Shown: positions 19,381 to 30,942 of the stretch, piece by piece
Layout of the letters: the number at the start of each line of letters is the position of its first letter
Numbering within the stretch: the first letter of the stretch is position 1
From: Lepidodermella squamata
Lineage: Eukaryota > Gastrotricha
DNA: 64,000 nt
Assembly (NCBI GenBank): GCA_047495785.1
Contig: JBLDXI010000029.1
Location: 992,001-1,056,000 of the forward strand
Reading direction: 5' to 3'
Program-made: the position numbers and the translations under genes
Notes under the pieces: model-generated
The model's input: the letters and a program-made list of their open reading frames with translations, nothing else
The model's database searches: none
Told to the model about the DNA's origin: nothing

Positions 19381-20672
19381 TAGTGGCACTTGCTAAAGCT
19401 ACAATAAGAAATCTAGTACTTACAGGAAAATTACAATACAAAATGTGAGCATTAATGCGAAATAGTTTACATGCATTTCAGAAAAGCAAGCCAGATACAA
19501 ATATATTGCCGGAATGTGGTTATTCCTACTGAAAACAAGCTTCAAGTTGGCTTCAAGTTGGGTTGCGTTAAACCGCATGCTAGCTCAAATTTCATGAGTA
19601 TCTCATAAATAATGAAACACGTTTAAAACGCGGTCATGAACTTCTGCGTATACATTAATCATGTTAATACTCGACATCTGGGCTTGACCCAACGAAATAC
19701 TTTGTGGGTGCATATGCGGTTCACGCGTTTAGGTGTTAGATAGCATGGGGGCCTATAGGCTAATGTGCGCATATTAAAATGAGCGCTTACATAGAACGAG
19801 AACACAGCTTAATTTCTATAGTAAGACGCAATATTTAGACGCCGAATCCCATTACGAGAAATTCCATAAGTCTTCGATCTCTAAGCGATCCTTGTCGTGA
19901 TTTTACGGTTAAACTTTCCTGAAGTGCTACATGCGGTATTTCCGTGCCACATTTTTTGAGCCAATGATATTTCTGAGTCCAAAGTCTGAAGATCCTAGGG
20001 AGAAAATCATTGGAAAATTCGACGATTTGTGGCACCATTATATGGTCTGTGTGACTGCTTTCGCTCCAGAGCGTTTTTGCGATTTATGTCAAATTATTCT
20101 AAAATTCAAATTCCCGAATTCCCCTATTAAAAACAAAACACATTCTGATATCACTCGTTTTTATTCAACTCAATCTCCTCATCCAATCATATTCAAAGTC
20201 GAGAAACACCTTTTCCTCAAATATTGGCAGCATCACCCACAAACGTACAACGAAACATCTCATCAACCCGGGAAAGGAACGACGCTGAGAAAAGATATAT
20301 ATTAAGCTCTTCAAAAGTGAAAAAGATAGAATTCAGATTTCTCTTCGACTAAATAAATCTATAATAATGACTGGTTTTCGGAAAAAATGGCACGATAAAA
20401 TTCATTATTTTTCATTCGACATACAAAATAGAGTTAAATAGCCTTCATTCGCGAGAGATATGGCACAGGCCGTAGTAGAAAAGCGGAAAATCTGTACGAC
20501 AAATACTTTTGCTTATAAATCAATAAAGCGAGGAAGCAGGAAAATCAGCCCGTTCATTCAAGATTTATATACCTATATATATATCAGAGGATAAATTTGC
20601 GCAATTTTTTCAATCAAGATCACAATAAATATTCGTAAAAAAAGAAGAATGTTACTTGGACGATTGCTTTGA
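19381..20672. other. intergenic
   Basis: This region lies upstream of the orphan gene and downstream of the first ankyrin/SOCS-box gene. Tandem words GGCTTCAAGTTGG occur at about 19545-19565. Two overlapping open frames (plus 19931-20305; minus 19835-20038) are short and domain-less. The stretch 20320-20640 is AT-rich, with a TATATATAT run near 20578. No gene is supported. Confidence 0.4.
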
Positions 20673-23600
20673 TCACTCTTCGACGAAATCAGACCGACGA
20701 ACACCGGCCAGGTCAGGAATTAACGGGATAGCTGTCGCGAGGTTCGGCGGACTAGGCATCAGCTCGATGTCAGTGTACAACAGGAATGAGCTCAACTCAT
20801 TCGGCAGGCCCAGCTTTTCAACCGCAGCTTCGTACCGCCTAGGGTCCGGCGTTAAAATCGCCCGTCTCACCGCCAAACGCGCCAAGTGTTGCAAATTCGG
20901 CGGCGAATTGAAGCCCTCGGCTATCAGGGTGGAAATTCGATTGGACCTGGGTCTTCGCGACCTTGGCATACAGGCGGCTTGTGTCAACCTCGCAGCGACA
21001 TCGAACCGCCGCATTGTGAAGGCCATGTCGAACAAACCGGCTGGGGGTGACACGGACTGCGCGAAGTAGCAGCAGGACGGGTCGGGCAGGCAGAGAAGGA
21101 GGTGCCGCAGAATGAAAGGGTTGTTCGCTGTGATAACAGCGGTTAATACCCGCTCGATGAATACTTGGGGAATGACACCGAAAGCAGCACCGTGTGACAG
21201 TAAGATGGACGCAGATTCAACTTCGTCCTTCATCAACGCCCTATGCAACACATTCAGCCCGCTGTTGTCCCGGGCGGTTAACGCAAAGTCGAGGTTGGGC
21301 TGGTTTTTCGCTAAATATTCGCAGATAAACGCGGTTTTTCTCGCAGATCGAACGGCTAGATGAACGGGGGTTGCGCCGTTGTGGTCGCGTAAATCGAGCC
21401 TCGCGCCTGATTTCAGCAGCTGGTCGACGAATTGAACGGAGGCGGGCGAGCGGCATTTGCACGCGTGATGAAGCGCCGTCATGCCGAGAACATCTGCCCG
21501 GTTGAGTTCGATTTTTGGGTGTTCGAGAAGGACAGTCACTGCGAACGGCCGGTTTACGATGATCGCATATGTCAGCGGCGTGACACCTAAAAAAATATTT
21601 AAAAAATTGTATAATGTAAGTTAGGATAAGAATAGGATGCACTGGATAAATAACCGCTCAGTAGTTTCTGGGTCAAGCTAATTATAACTCATTATTTTGC
21701 ACTGTGTTCGAAGAGCAATAACAATGCGAACAGCAATTATGAGATCCCCGAAGCTGCTGTACGTAAGGAAGAAATGTCCCAAGCTGATTGACAGTCTTTT
21801 CTGTAACGACAACCAAGGCAGCGTATGGGGCCAGTCTCATGGGGCGATGAGCCACGCTTGGCCGCAATTGTTTATCTTATTGCAACTTTCTCAACATTTT
21901 ACAATTTAAATTGTGTTACGCTGAGTCACATAATTTTGAAGATTTGTATTGAAAAATAGCAAAGGCCCAGAGAGAAAATTGGCAAATGGCATCTTGGTTA
22001 AGCTGTAGTTTCTAGAGTAAACTTTTTTAGCCTGTTTCCGCGTTATACTGGGCCTCGAAAGGGAACAATCGAGTGTGCGACGATGGAGCGCAATGTAATT
22101 AATAGACCCCGCCAATTAGGTCTGGATAAAAAGACAGGAAACAAGGAGGATATTTGAAGGCGGTAATGACAAAAAACGTGGAAAATTTGCTCCCGAAGCG
22201 TCTCATCTTCAAATCACGGGGTATATTCTAGCTACAATGTTCTGACAGTAACCATCACGAAATCTGGTCTGAAGTGGAATCAACTTGCTGACATTATGAA
22301 ACTAAACTTGGCTGTCTTGTTACTGACAGTGGCTTTTCTTGTAATGACGCCCGCGGTTTGGCTTTTCATCACCGGAAAATAACCGGTCTTATTAAGGAGC
22401 GGGTAAATGAACTGAAAGCTCAGCAGGTTCTTGAACCTTTTCCACCTTTTTGCATTCAACTTTTAAAAGGAAGAGTCGAGCAGTAGAAATTAGAGAAATT
22501 GGAAAGAGTAGTCGTGACGATGGGACCCACTGCTGCACCCTGCACTTGAACAGGTACGTTAGCGGTTCTTCCTTGTCTGAATCCTCTGCCGAGGAAGATA
22601 CTGTGCAAACGGCCACGTCCGCAAAGGTCCCCCACTACGCTGGAAATATACTTTTCTCCGCAGAAAATTTCTCTTTCCGCAGAAGCACTTTGGCGACGAG
22701 GCATTGACAGCAATTGCCTTCTCAAAATGCATCAATCTTAACATCCTTCTAACAAACCATCTATTATTCTACGCTAGCCACTACATGACATTAGGCAAAT
22801 GAGCAGTTTTGTTTTTATTGTTACTTTTGTTATACTGAATCATGAATAGCTGAACAATAAACAACAATAAAGCAGTCAAGTACCTATAGGATGAATCGAC
22901 TTAGTATCGCGCGCCGATTCAGAAAATAATTTTTTCATTCATTTTTTAAGAAACCGCAAAATCTCTGCCAAAAAGTGTTTTTACTGCTCAAAGAAGTGTG
23001 ATTCTGCTAAACAAAGTGCTTTTTGCGGATAAAGAAGCGTGGTCCCTACGCTGTGGTCAAGTTTTCTCTAAAATCTACTCTTTTTCATCTATACATTCAT
23101 CATGAATAAGCCTCAGATCTCACTATTATGCGTATTTTGCGCTATGAGCGGTCATTTTTACGGGTTATACGGGTTATTTACGGGTATTAAAAATCAGTGA
23201 TTTCCGATATTCCGAAATTGAGGTAGCCAGCATCAAAATTATTCACGAAACTGATGGTACCAGGTAGCTAAACCGAAAAATTCCCAACAGATGCACCATT
23301 AGTCATTATCGATCGAGCTTTCAGTGGTGCAAATTTGCAGACCCTTTTAATATTTCGCATATTTTTTGAAAAATACTCACCATCATCGGACGACAAATTA
23401 GGATCGCTATCGTATTGCATAAGTGCGTTGAAAATCTCCTCGTTATTGACAATAATCGCCCGGGTCAGCGCAGACAGTGCGCTCTTCATTGTTCGATCCG
23501 GATTAGCACCCAGCTGCAGCAGCAGTTCAACAACATCGACCCGCTGGTACTTTACCGCAAGTTGTATCAGCGTCTCATCGCCGTACATGCGGTTTAATTT

Positions 23601-23765
23601 CAGCGACGAGGCGGCTTGCGCCGAATTCGACGAATCTCGAGCTGCAACCAGCGCGCTTTTCAACGCGTCAAAATCGCTACGTGCCAGCGCCGCTTCAACG
23701 GCTGATTTCGGCAGCAACGAGGCTAAATGCGGCGCCGACATTATACAACTTGTCTGCGCGCCCAT
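20673..23765 (-). CDS. ASB-like ankyrin-repeat and SOCS-box protein 1
   Basis: Two exons, 23765-23381 and 21586-20673, are joined across a 1.8-kb intron in phase 1, giving SDDGVTPLTYAI at the junction and 432 aa. Ankyrin units are readable at GDETLIQLAVKYQRVDVVELLL, then GVTPLTYAIIVNRPF, GMTALHHACKC, GATPVHLAVRSAR and GLNVLHRALMKDEVESA (each quoted only in part). The C-terminus PNLQHLARLAVRRAIL followed by LGLPNELSSFLLY is a SOCS box, which recruits Elongin B/C and Cullin-5 while the ankyrins bind the ubiquitylation substrate. Start: an ATG at 23765, with a second in-frame ATG eight codons later. A related gene with the same design lies upstream at 24211-25803. Confidence 0.82.
22296..22382 (+). 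CDS. possible 28-residue signal-peptide-like microprotein in the ASB intron
   Basis: ATG at 22296 to TAA at 22382 encodes MKLNLAVLLLTVAFLVMTP followed by nine more residues, a textbook hydrophobic signal or membrane segment. It lies inside the intron of the ASB-like gene on the opposite strand. A following exon could be joined if the frame ended before the TAA, but no strong donor is present. This may be chance. Confidence 0.25.
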   Translation: MKLNLAVLLLTVAFLVMTPAVWLFITGK

Positions 23766-24210
23766 TTTTTAATAAAAAAATAAATAAAATTTCTAAAATT
23801 AGGAAAAAATTGCAGAAATAAATGAGCGGAAAATTGTAAATTCTTTTCTTCGATTTTGAGAAAATGAGAAAAAGCATGAAAATTGATACAAAGATCAAAC
23901 ACATGTGTAAAACCAGGTGGGAGCCATTTCGCGAAAATTTCAGTTTTCACGAAACATCTCCGAATTTTCCCTAAAAAGCCGACTAGGATATTAAAATTTT
24001 GCAAGTCGCTTTGCTAGCAGCTACATTTTTCTCTCCAGGTGGTACTAGGTAAAAATAAACATCACAAAGCAGCAAAAAGGTGCTAAATTTGAACACGGCA
24101 CACACACATACACACAAGTAAATAATCGATAAAAATCCGCAATAATTATACAGAAATACTTCAGGGTAGTGAAAAAGGATATTGAACATTTTCCGGGCCA
24201 TAATTTGTTT
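23766..24210. other. short intergenic gap between the two ASB-like genes
   Basis: This AT-rich stretch contains a CA/TA-rich microsatellite (ACACACACATACACACA, about 24099-24117). It should contain the promoter of the downstream ASB-like gene. No TATA box or coding frame is supported. Confidence 0.45.
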
Positions 24211-25803
24211 TCAGTCGAATAAACAGCCGCACTGCCCACTTCTCAGCGTTTGGTCAAAGTCCGAAAATTCCAAGTATTGTTTCACAGGGTCAGGTAGGTA
24301 CTGCTCGAGGCCGATGTGGATCGCCTTGTGCCGCACGTTATAGCCGATTGGTAATCGGTTCAAAATCGCCCGCCGACATAACGATTGCAACGAGACTGTC
24401 GGCGATCGCAGTTCGGCGACCAATCGCGTACAAGCCTTGCGAAATTTTTTCACGACGCTGTTCGATTTATTCGTCTGCTGCGGCGGCCTGAAAGCGGCTG
24501 GTAGTTGAATACCATATCGAACTAAAATAGAATAAATAATTCATGAAATAATTTTTGAAATCGAAAAATAATTGAAAATATCGATTTTTGGTGCTGTTCA
24601 AATACATCCGATTATTGATGCTTATTTCAGGCAATACGATTTTAAGCGAGTGTGAGCCGATTGAGCAGACGCCTTTCAATCCCCGACATGTTGGCCAAAG
24701 GCCAAAGCGGAATCGAAGACCTCAAAATTGCAACAAGTATCAGCCCTGAAATCTTCGTACGCAGAGAGACCCCATCCGTCTAACGCGCATGGCAACTACA
24801 ACCAACAACTGGCAAACTGCGACTATCAGAGCCCCAGAGGCAACTAAGGCTTCAACGGCAAGGGCAAGCAACAAGGCCAAAACGGAAAACATCGGGACCC
24901 AGGGTACACCTCACAAGATCCGCGATACTTCGAATTTGCCGAATTTATTGTAGCTTTCGATGATAAATTTGGAAATTCTGGATATTTCTGTAATGAAACT
25001 TTCGGGCGAATTAATTACCGTTAATCTTGAAATATGAAGCAGCAGTTTGGAAGGTATGACAAGGCCCGTAAATTATGGCTATTTCGAGATTGCATTTTTG
25101 AGATTTTTAGGCATTGAAAATTTATGAGCCCGGGCTGCTATTTCAAAATTTATGGCAGTCATAATCGGTTTCAAGTAAGAAGTAAGCACGGTTTGAAATC
25201 AATGGAGACGAATTCGAAAAATTACGAAATTCGAAAAACCAAGTTTTCACGATATTTCAAGCTGATCTCACCTAATTTTAGGACGATATGGAAATTGTAG
25301 CCAAGCGCAGCAGCGTTGAACAGCGATTGCTGGCGATTTGAGCCGAAAAATATTTGCGGAGGCAATACAGGCAGCAGTGTATCAAACGGCAAACAGTGCG
25401 ATTCTGAGCAAGCGAGCCAAAAACTGAACTTCATGCGCTGCGTCGAGTGGAAGAATTGCTCGGTTTGCCGGGCGAATATCAACTTGAAAATCTCCTTGCC
25501 CACCGGTTCATTTCGACCAGACTCAACAATGGCGATGTCTAACGCGTGAAATTGCAGAAAATTCGCGGCCACATCGCAGGAAGCACCGTTTTCGAGCAAG
25601 ATTTGCACCACATCGACGAAGCCGTTGCGGATCGAGTCATGCAAGGCTGTTCCGTTTGACAGGCGAAAGTTAGGCGACGCCCCGGCTAGTAATAATTGGC
25701 GACACTGCTCTGCATCGCCACGCCTCGCTGCGTCTATTAGTGCGTGGTCGACGGAAAATTCAGAACTGCTCTCATCCATCTGCCAACTAGCGCTTTTAAT
25801 CAC
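24211..25803 (-). CDS. ASB-like ankyrin-repeat and SOCS-box protein 2
   Basis: Exons 25803-25272 and 24521-24211 join in phase 1 (LKLG donor, TTTTAG acceptor) to 280 aa. The N-terminal half has ankyrin repeats: DHALIDAARRGDAEQCRQLL, then GTALHDSIRNGFVDVVQILL and HALDIAIVESG. The C-terminus VSLQSLCRRAILNRL ... LPDPVKQYLEF matches the SOCS-box pattern (BC box, then a Cul5-type Leu-Pro segment), predicting an Elongin B/C-Cullin-5 substrate adaptor. Same orientation, intron phase and domain order as the gene at 20673-23765 suggest an old tandem duplication, though the sequences have diverged strongly. An in-frame ATG also lies at codon 9. Confidence 0.78.
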
Positions 25804-26845
25804 GCTTTAATGCGTCTAAATTGGAAAAATATTGATCAATAACGGTTATAAAATTTGGGAAGTACATGTAAGAATGGTTTCATTCATAGTCTACAAAAAC
25901 AAAAGCGCAAAAATTCGTTGCTTATTGTGAATGCTATTGTAATTCAAGGTAGAAAATATTTAAAAACTAGCGGAAATATTAATCGTTGGCTTTGATACTA
26001 TACAAATCATCTTGAACGTTAAATGCAATAGTCTTGCGATAACTAAACCGAAAATAAATAAATAAGACTGAAATAAAATGGTAGAAACTAAAAATTCGCC
26101 ATACCCTTACTGCGCTTTTACTGCGATTTTCCCAAATTCATAGCTTAGCCAGGGTTCCACAAAAAACCAACACCCGCGGCTCATTTTCATTCCCGTCGAT
26201 TAGCTATTTGAAACTGTCCCATATGACGCAATTAATTGAATAACGTACAAACCATTCAAAGGAGTCTTGAGAAGCTTGAGAATTTCAACGATTTAAAAAT
26301 AAACATAGCTGAGAAGAAAAATTTCGCGTATCGAATGTCCGCTGATGATTTAATCGCTAATTTAAATGAACTGCGAACAAACAACACGCGGCTGATTTAA
26401 ATAGAGCTACAATTATTCAACAATAATCCATATTCAAGCTAAATACCTTTTTCAACTCCAGACCATTTCGCAGTATCTTCATCATTTTACCATCCGGCTT
26501 AACGGACTAGAGGGCTCGAAAAATACCGCCTGAATAAATGATCAGAATCTATAGAAGGGCAGCGTCTTATATTTGCCAGTATATCTAAAAGCTGCTCCCG
26601 AAAGTTTCACGCGTCATTTTTAGCCATATTTGGTCAGGCGTGTTTCTCATTTTTGCATCACCCTTATTTGTCATGCGAATTATACTAACGTAAGTGTAAG
26701 TAAGCAAACATGATTCAGCCACGGCAAAAAACTGCATTAGGTATAAATTATACTGTCTTTATCACTTTCTCAATTTTTATCGTTATATAACGCGATGATT
26801 AATCACAATACAATTGCACCATAAATTATTAGAAGCCTGAGTTAT
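25804..26845. other. intergenic
   Basis: This AT-rich kilobase lies between the second ASB-like gene and the 3' end of the TRAPPC12-like gene. I found no coding frame, RNA gene or repeat structure. Confidence 0.5.
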
Positions 26846-28416
26846 TTAGCGAGGTCGAAAAGGCGCGGTCGGGGGTTGGAGAGGGCCTGGTAGTGGCGGC
26901 GCGGCTGATGCCGATGGCTGGCTAGAGACCACAGGCGGTGGTGGGGCTAAATTCGGCGTGTGTTCCGTTACCGGCGCAACTGGGCTCAGCTTGAGACACC
27001 CTATATCGAACCCATCCCCGCAGTGCTGCGCGACAAGGTCCAGCAGCTTCATTTTCCGTACATCAGCCGTATTTGACTGGTGAAGTTCGTACATGGTCGA
27101 TAGATTGATGAGCAGTGCCTCTGTTGCGTAGACGGCTGGTTCGGCGAATAGCGCAGCTTCGAGCCGGTCGATGGCGGCTTGCAACCGACCGGAATACATG
27201 ATTGAAACTGCGACGCAAGTAACAGCCTGAACTTTTAAGGCGGATTCTGGGGCTTTGTTGTAGGCCTGCTCGAAATGATCCGTCGCATCGTGAAACTGCC
27301 CACCAGCCATGGACATATAACCTAAAAGGCATATATCACTGTCATTTGATAACCAAAATATTTAAGAGTCCACTCACCGGAATGAAGACTAGACAAAAAA
27401 TCGCCGAATTGTGTATTTGTCTCGGCTCGTTTGAAATACATCTCCGCAAATGGGAGACAACCAGATTGTAGAAACGCCCTTCCCGCTAAAGCAGCAACCC
27501 TGCATCGCCTCGCGTCAATCTCCTCCTTAGCAGGCAGTAATTTTACGAAAACATCATGTGATTCTCGGTAATTTTTATGAGCAATCAAAACGTTAGCAAT
27601 CGCGAATAGAATATCCTCCCGACGCCGCTGCCAGACCTGCCGAATCTCCGCGTTTTTCTCGTCCAATTTCGACAAAATCCGGTCGACTGATCGTAATAAA
27701 TATGACAACCGATCTAAAGCTTCGGAATTGCGCTGCAAAAATTGAGGCAATTGCGCGTGTAATAATCGAGTTGAAAACGGCACTAGACTAGTGAAAGATT
27801 GCGGGATCAACTGCGTAAAATTCGACGCGCCATTCAACTCGCCGTGAAATTCCTGGTACAAATCCGGGTTATCGAAATTGTTAAACGCCTGCATTTCAAT
27901 CTCAGCAACGCCGGCTAGATTAAGGCGGACTAGTAACGAAAATCGGCATGACCAAATCGCGTGGTCTTGATCTGATAGCCACGACATAGAACGAGGCGCT
28001 AGAAGTTCCGAGGTCAAATTTAAAGCGGATCTGAAGCATCTAGCGGCTATCAATTGCTTCAAGCCCGCTGTATCTTTCGAAACTTGAGTAGCGTTTGGAA
28101 AATTTCGATTCGAGATGGCTTCTGATCGATTTCTAAGCAATAACTGATCTCGAATAGGATCGCCCTGTTTCTCGGCGTAAACAACCGGGACAGTTCGACT
28201 TGACGCCACGTCTGGTTCGTCGCGGCATGACGGCGATTTTCGAACACGTTCGATCAAACTGGCGGTTTCTAGGCTTGGAAACCAAAGTTTTTCGGCGGGA
28301 TTCGGTGAAATTTCGGTGTTTTGTTGAGCGGCCAAGTCGACATTTGAACTGCTCTGGGCGATTTGCGAGAAAATATCGTCGCCAGAATCGGCGAAATAAC
28401 TCGTTATATCGGACAT
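26846..28416 (-). CDS. TRAPPC12: TRAPPC12-like TPR protein
   Basis: Exons 28416-27378 and 27321-26846 join in phase 1 to 504 aa. TRAPPC12 is a TPR subunit of the TRAPPIII tethering complex in ER-Golgi and autophagic traffic; the human protein also affects CENP-E loading. Evidence is the N-terminal disordered segment, then conserved TPR-like stretches (PRSMSWLSDQDHAIWSCRFSL, quoted in part), the DEKNAEIRQVWQRRREDI region, GRAFLQSGCLPFAEMYFK, and the near-terminal DLVAQHCGDGFDIGCLKL, which resembles the human ending DSFNTQCLKL. Unlike human TRAPPC12 it carries a further Pro-rich tail of about 45 residues. It lies 375 nt downstream of eIF3e on the same strand. Confidence 0.8.
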
Positions 28417-28791
28417 TTAAAATCCCTACGAAGAGAATAATAATTTTAAATAGTGAATAAATTAAAAAAATGTCACCTGAGTAAACTTATCTAAGACGTC
28501 AAAAATTTCCAAACCAATTAAGAATTAAGAATGTTTGCCCTCGAAAATTATTTTCTAATCGTTTTTCCCGCTATTGAATTATTCTATTTACGCCAACCGT
28601 TCACACTTAACTTGACTTTTTATAAAAAAAAAACTCGAGATTAATCAAGTTGAGACAGCCCATTATTATTATTCCACTTAGTTTCACTTCATTTTTGAAA
28701 ACACATGCTACGCGCCACTGTATTTTAGATTTTTTCACAACTTTTTTCAGCATCATGGAATTTTTCATTTTTATCAATTGTGTGGAAGAGT

Positions 28792-30942
28792 TTAGTAGCC
28801 GCCGAAACCGGAAGCGGCGACCATGTGCATGGTCTGCTGGTTCAGCGCGCTGTCCAAACTAGCGCCGGGCGTGCTGACTGCCGCGGCAACGGTCGACAGG
28901 GCTTGCGGCGTCGTGATTCCCATCAGCTGCAGGCGTTTTTGAATTTGGCCCACCAGCGACTGCGCCTGTTGGCAGATGCCCTTCGTCAGATCGACGAGTT
29001 GGTTATCAGGCGATGGCAGCTCGGTATTGATGATGACCAGCCCGTTTTGCGAGTCGATTTTCGCGTCCTGGAAATCCGGGTCCGACGTGATGAGCTTGAC
29101 AATCCACCGCTCGGCCTCATCCGGCGTCAAATTCAACTTGGCCGCCATGTTGCGAATACTGATCGTCTTGTGCATGCGGCAGAAGCTTTCGAAAACGAGC
29201 AGACGCGCGTTGTCCATGAACTGCTCCTGCAGACCGCACAGGAAAAAGTCATTCGCCAGGACCTGTTCGCAATCGCGCAGCTTCAGTTGAGCCTTGTCAA
29301 AGTCGAAATTGACGTAGAGGCACTCGACGAACTCGGTCACCGGGTCGTGGTAGTTGTATGCCTCGGCCTGGATCAGCTTGATCAGCTGCTTCAGAACGTC
29401 TTTCCTACGATCGCTGGTGATGATCGCGGCGGTGATGTAACGCAGCACGTGTGGGCACATCGTTTGAACAGCGTCGCAGTACGGCGTGTTCGGCTGTTCA
29501 CGACGGTCTCTGAAAAAATCACAAGATAGAAATAGAAAAAATAAATCAGAAAAATGAGAAAAATCGTTAATTTTAAGGAGGATTTTGACAGGAAAATTTG
29601 CTAATTGCTTTATGCAACCAACTCAAATTCAGTATATGGCCAAATAATCAACGTATTTGTTTCCTATAGCCGCCCGGGCCACTAAAACTTCAAACTCGAA
29701 ATTTTGAAAAATTCAAAAATTAGTTTTGGCGAATAGTTCATTTTTTATTATTTCGATCCGACTTGACCCCTCAACCCTGGGCTACCATTATGACGATTAT
29801 TGGCGACTGGGCTACTATTGGAACAAACATTACATATGAGGTGTTATGCATGCACGCCTGGCACCCCTGATATAAATGTTAAAACTCAGGAAATGTGAAG
29901 AAAAATCAGGAAATTATATTTCCCATCTTTGCTCCTAATTTCAGAATTTTTCAAGGGAATCATTCGAAAAAAGTTATCCTTCGTTACGGTCATGAGTCAG
30001 AATAACGCTAATTTCAAATTCCCAACATCTGGTTTCTCAATTTGCGAACAATAGCTATTTCAAATGCTTCAAATTTTTTATTCAATCGACCATGGCTTTT
30101 TAATACTTACCCAGAAGACCTGAAGAACATTTCAATGATGAGCTCTGGGCCACGGCGGTGGTTGAAGTAGACGAAGAGGCTCCAGTGAATGAGCCAGGTG
30201 CGGTAGTGCATTTGCAATGCCTGAGAAGCACGTGGCATGTTTTCAATTTGATCGCGCAACCGGTTAAGATTGTCAAGAGCACCGTCCCAGTTTTGGCGCA
30301 GAATTTCAGCGGCCAAGTTGCCCCAAAGAGCGGGAATCGCGCGTTTATCGTCGCTCGACACCAAGTTGCGGAAAATAGCCAACTGCTGAACGGCAGCGTC
30401 GTAGTTACCGCATTCAAATGAGAACTTGGCGTACTGGTAGATTTCAGATAAAACATAATCCAGCTTGAACTTGTATTGGGTTTCCAGGAAATCAATCACA
30501 ACGCGCGGGTCGCGCTGTTGCATTTTGGAACGGCCTTCTTCACTGATGATAACATTAATAATGGGTTCACAGCGAGTTTTCAGCCCTTCGAGCTGCTCCA
30601 AGATCTCAGCGCGCTTTTTGGCAAAAGCTGTTGAAAATTAATCATAAATTAGAGAATCACAATGTTAAATAGCTATATTACAATCAGGCGGTGGTTGGTC
30701 AGGGTAGATAGTTTGGAACACCTCGACGGCGTGGTCAACCATGTTGGTTTTCTCTGCGAGCTTCAATCTCGCGATGAGAATGTCTCTTTCGTCGTAGATC
30801 TAAAACATCAACAAGTCAAGTTTCGGCAAAACATAATATGCTTAAAGCTCACCTCTCGAGCGGAGAGAAATTCGAAAAGAGGAAAGACCATGTGAGGGTC
30901 CAAGTATCGAGCGATTTTTTGGGTAAGATCGTAATCCACCAT
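28792..30942 (-). CDS. eIF3e: eukaryotic translation initiation factor 3 subunit E
   Basis: Four exons, 30942-30853, 30799-30682, 30627-30111 and 29509-28792, give 480 aa, close to the 445 aa of human eIF3e/INT6. The start [20 protein letters not shown] is the conserved eIF3e N-terminus. Later conserved blocks are [66 protein letters not shown] and AERWIVKLI, the last two forming the PCI domain winged helix. eIF3e is part of the eIF3 octamer that recruits the 40S ribosome to mRNA. The C-terminal 40 residues (Ala/Gln-rich, ending GFGGY) are lineage-specific. Confidence 0.95.

Noticed and set aside
19931-20305. 124-codon plus-strand frame
   Set aside because: No domain, no splice support, His/Lys/Phe-rich in an AT-rich intergenic region.
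21906-22744. Several overlapping short frames in the ASB intron
   Set aside because: Different strands and frames, none with domains, starts or splice pairs. Only the signal-peptide-like 22296-22382 frame was kept, at low confidence.
28780-29529. 249-codon plus-strand open frame
   Set aside because: It lies exactly antisense to eIF3e exon 4, whose identity is certain. The frame is a by-product of that gene's codon use.
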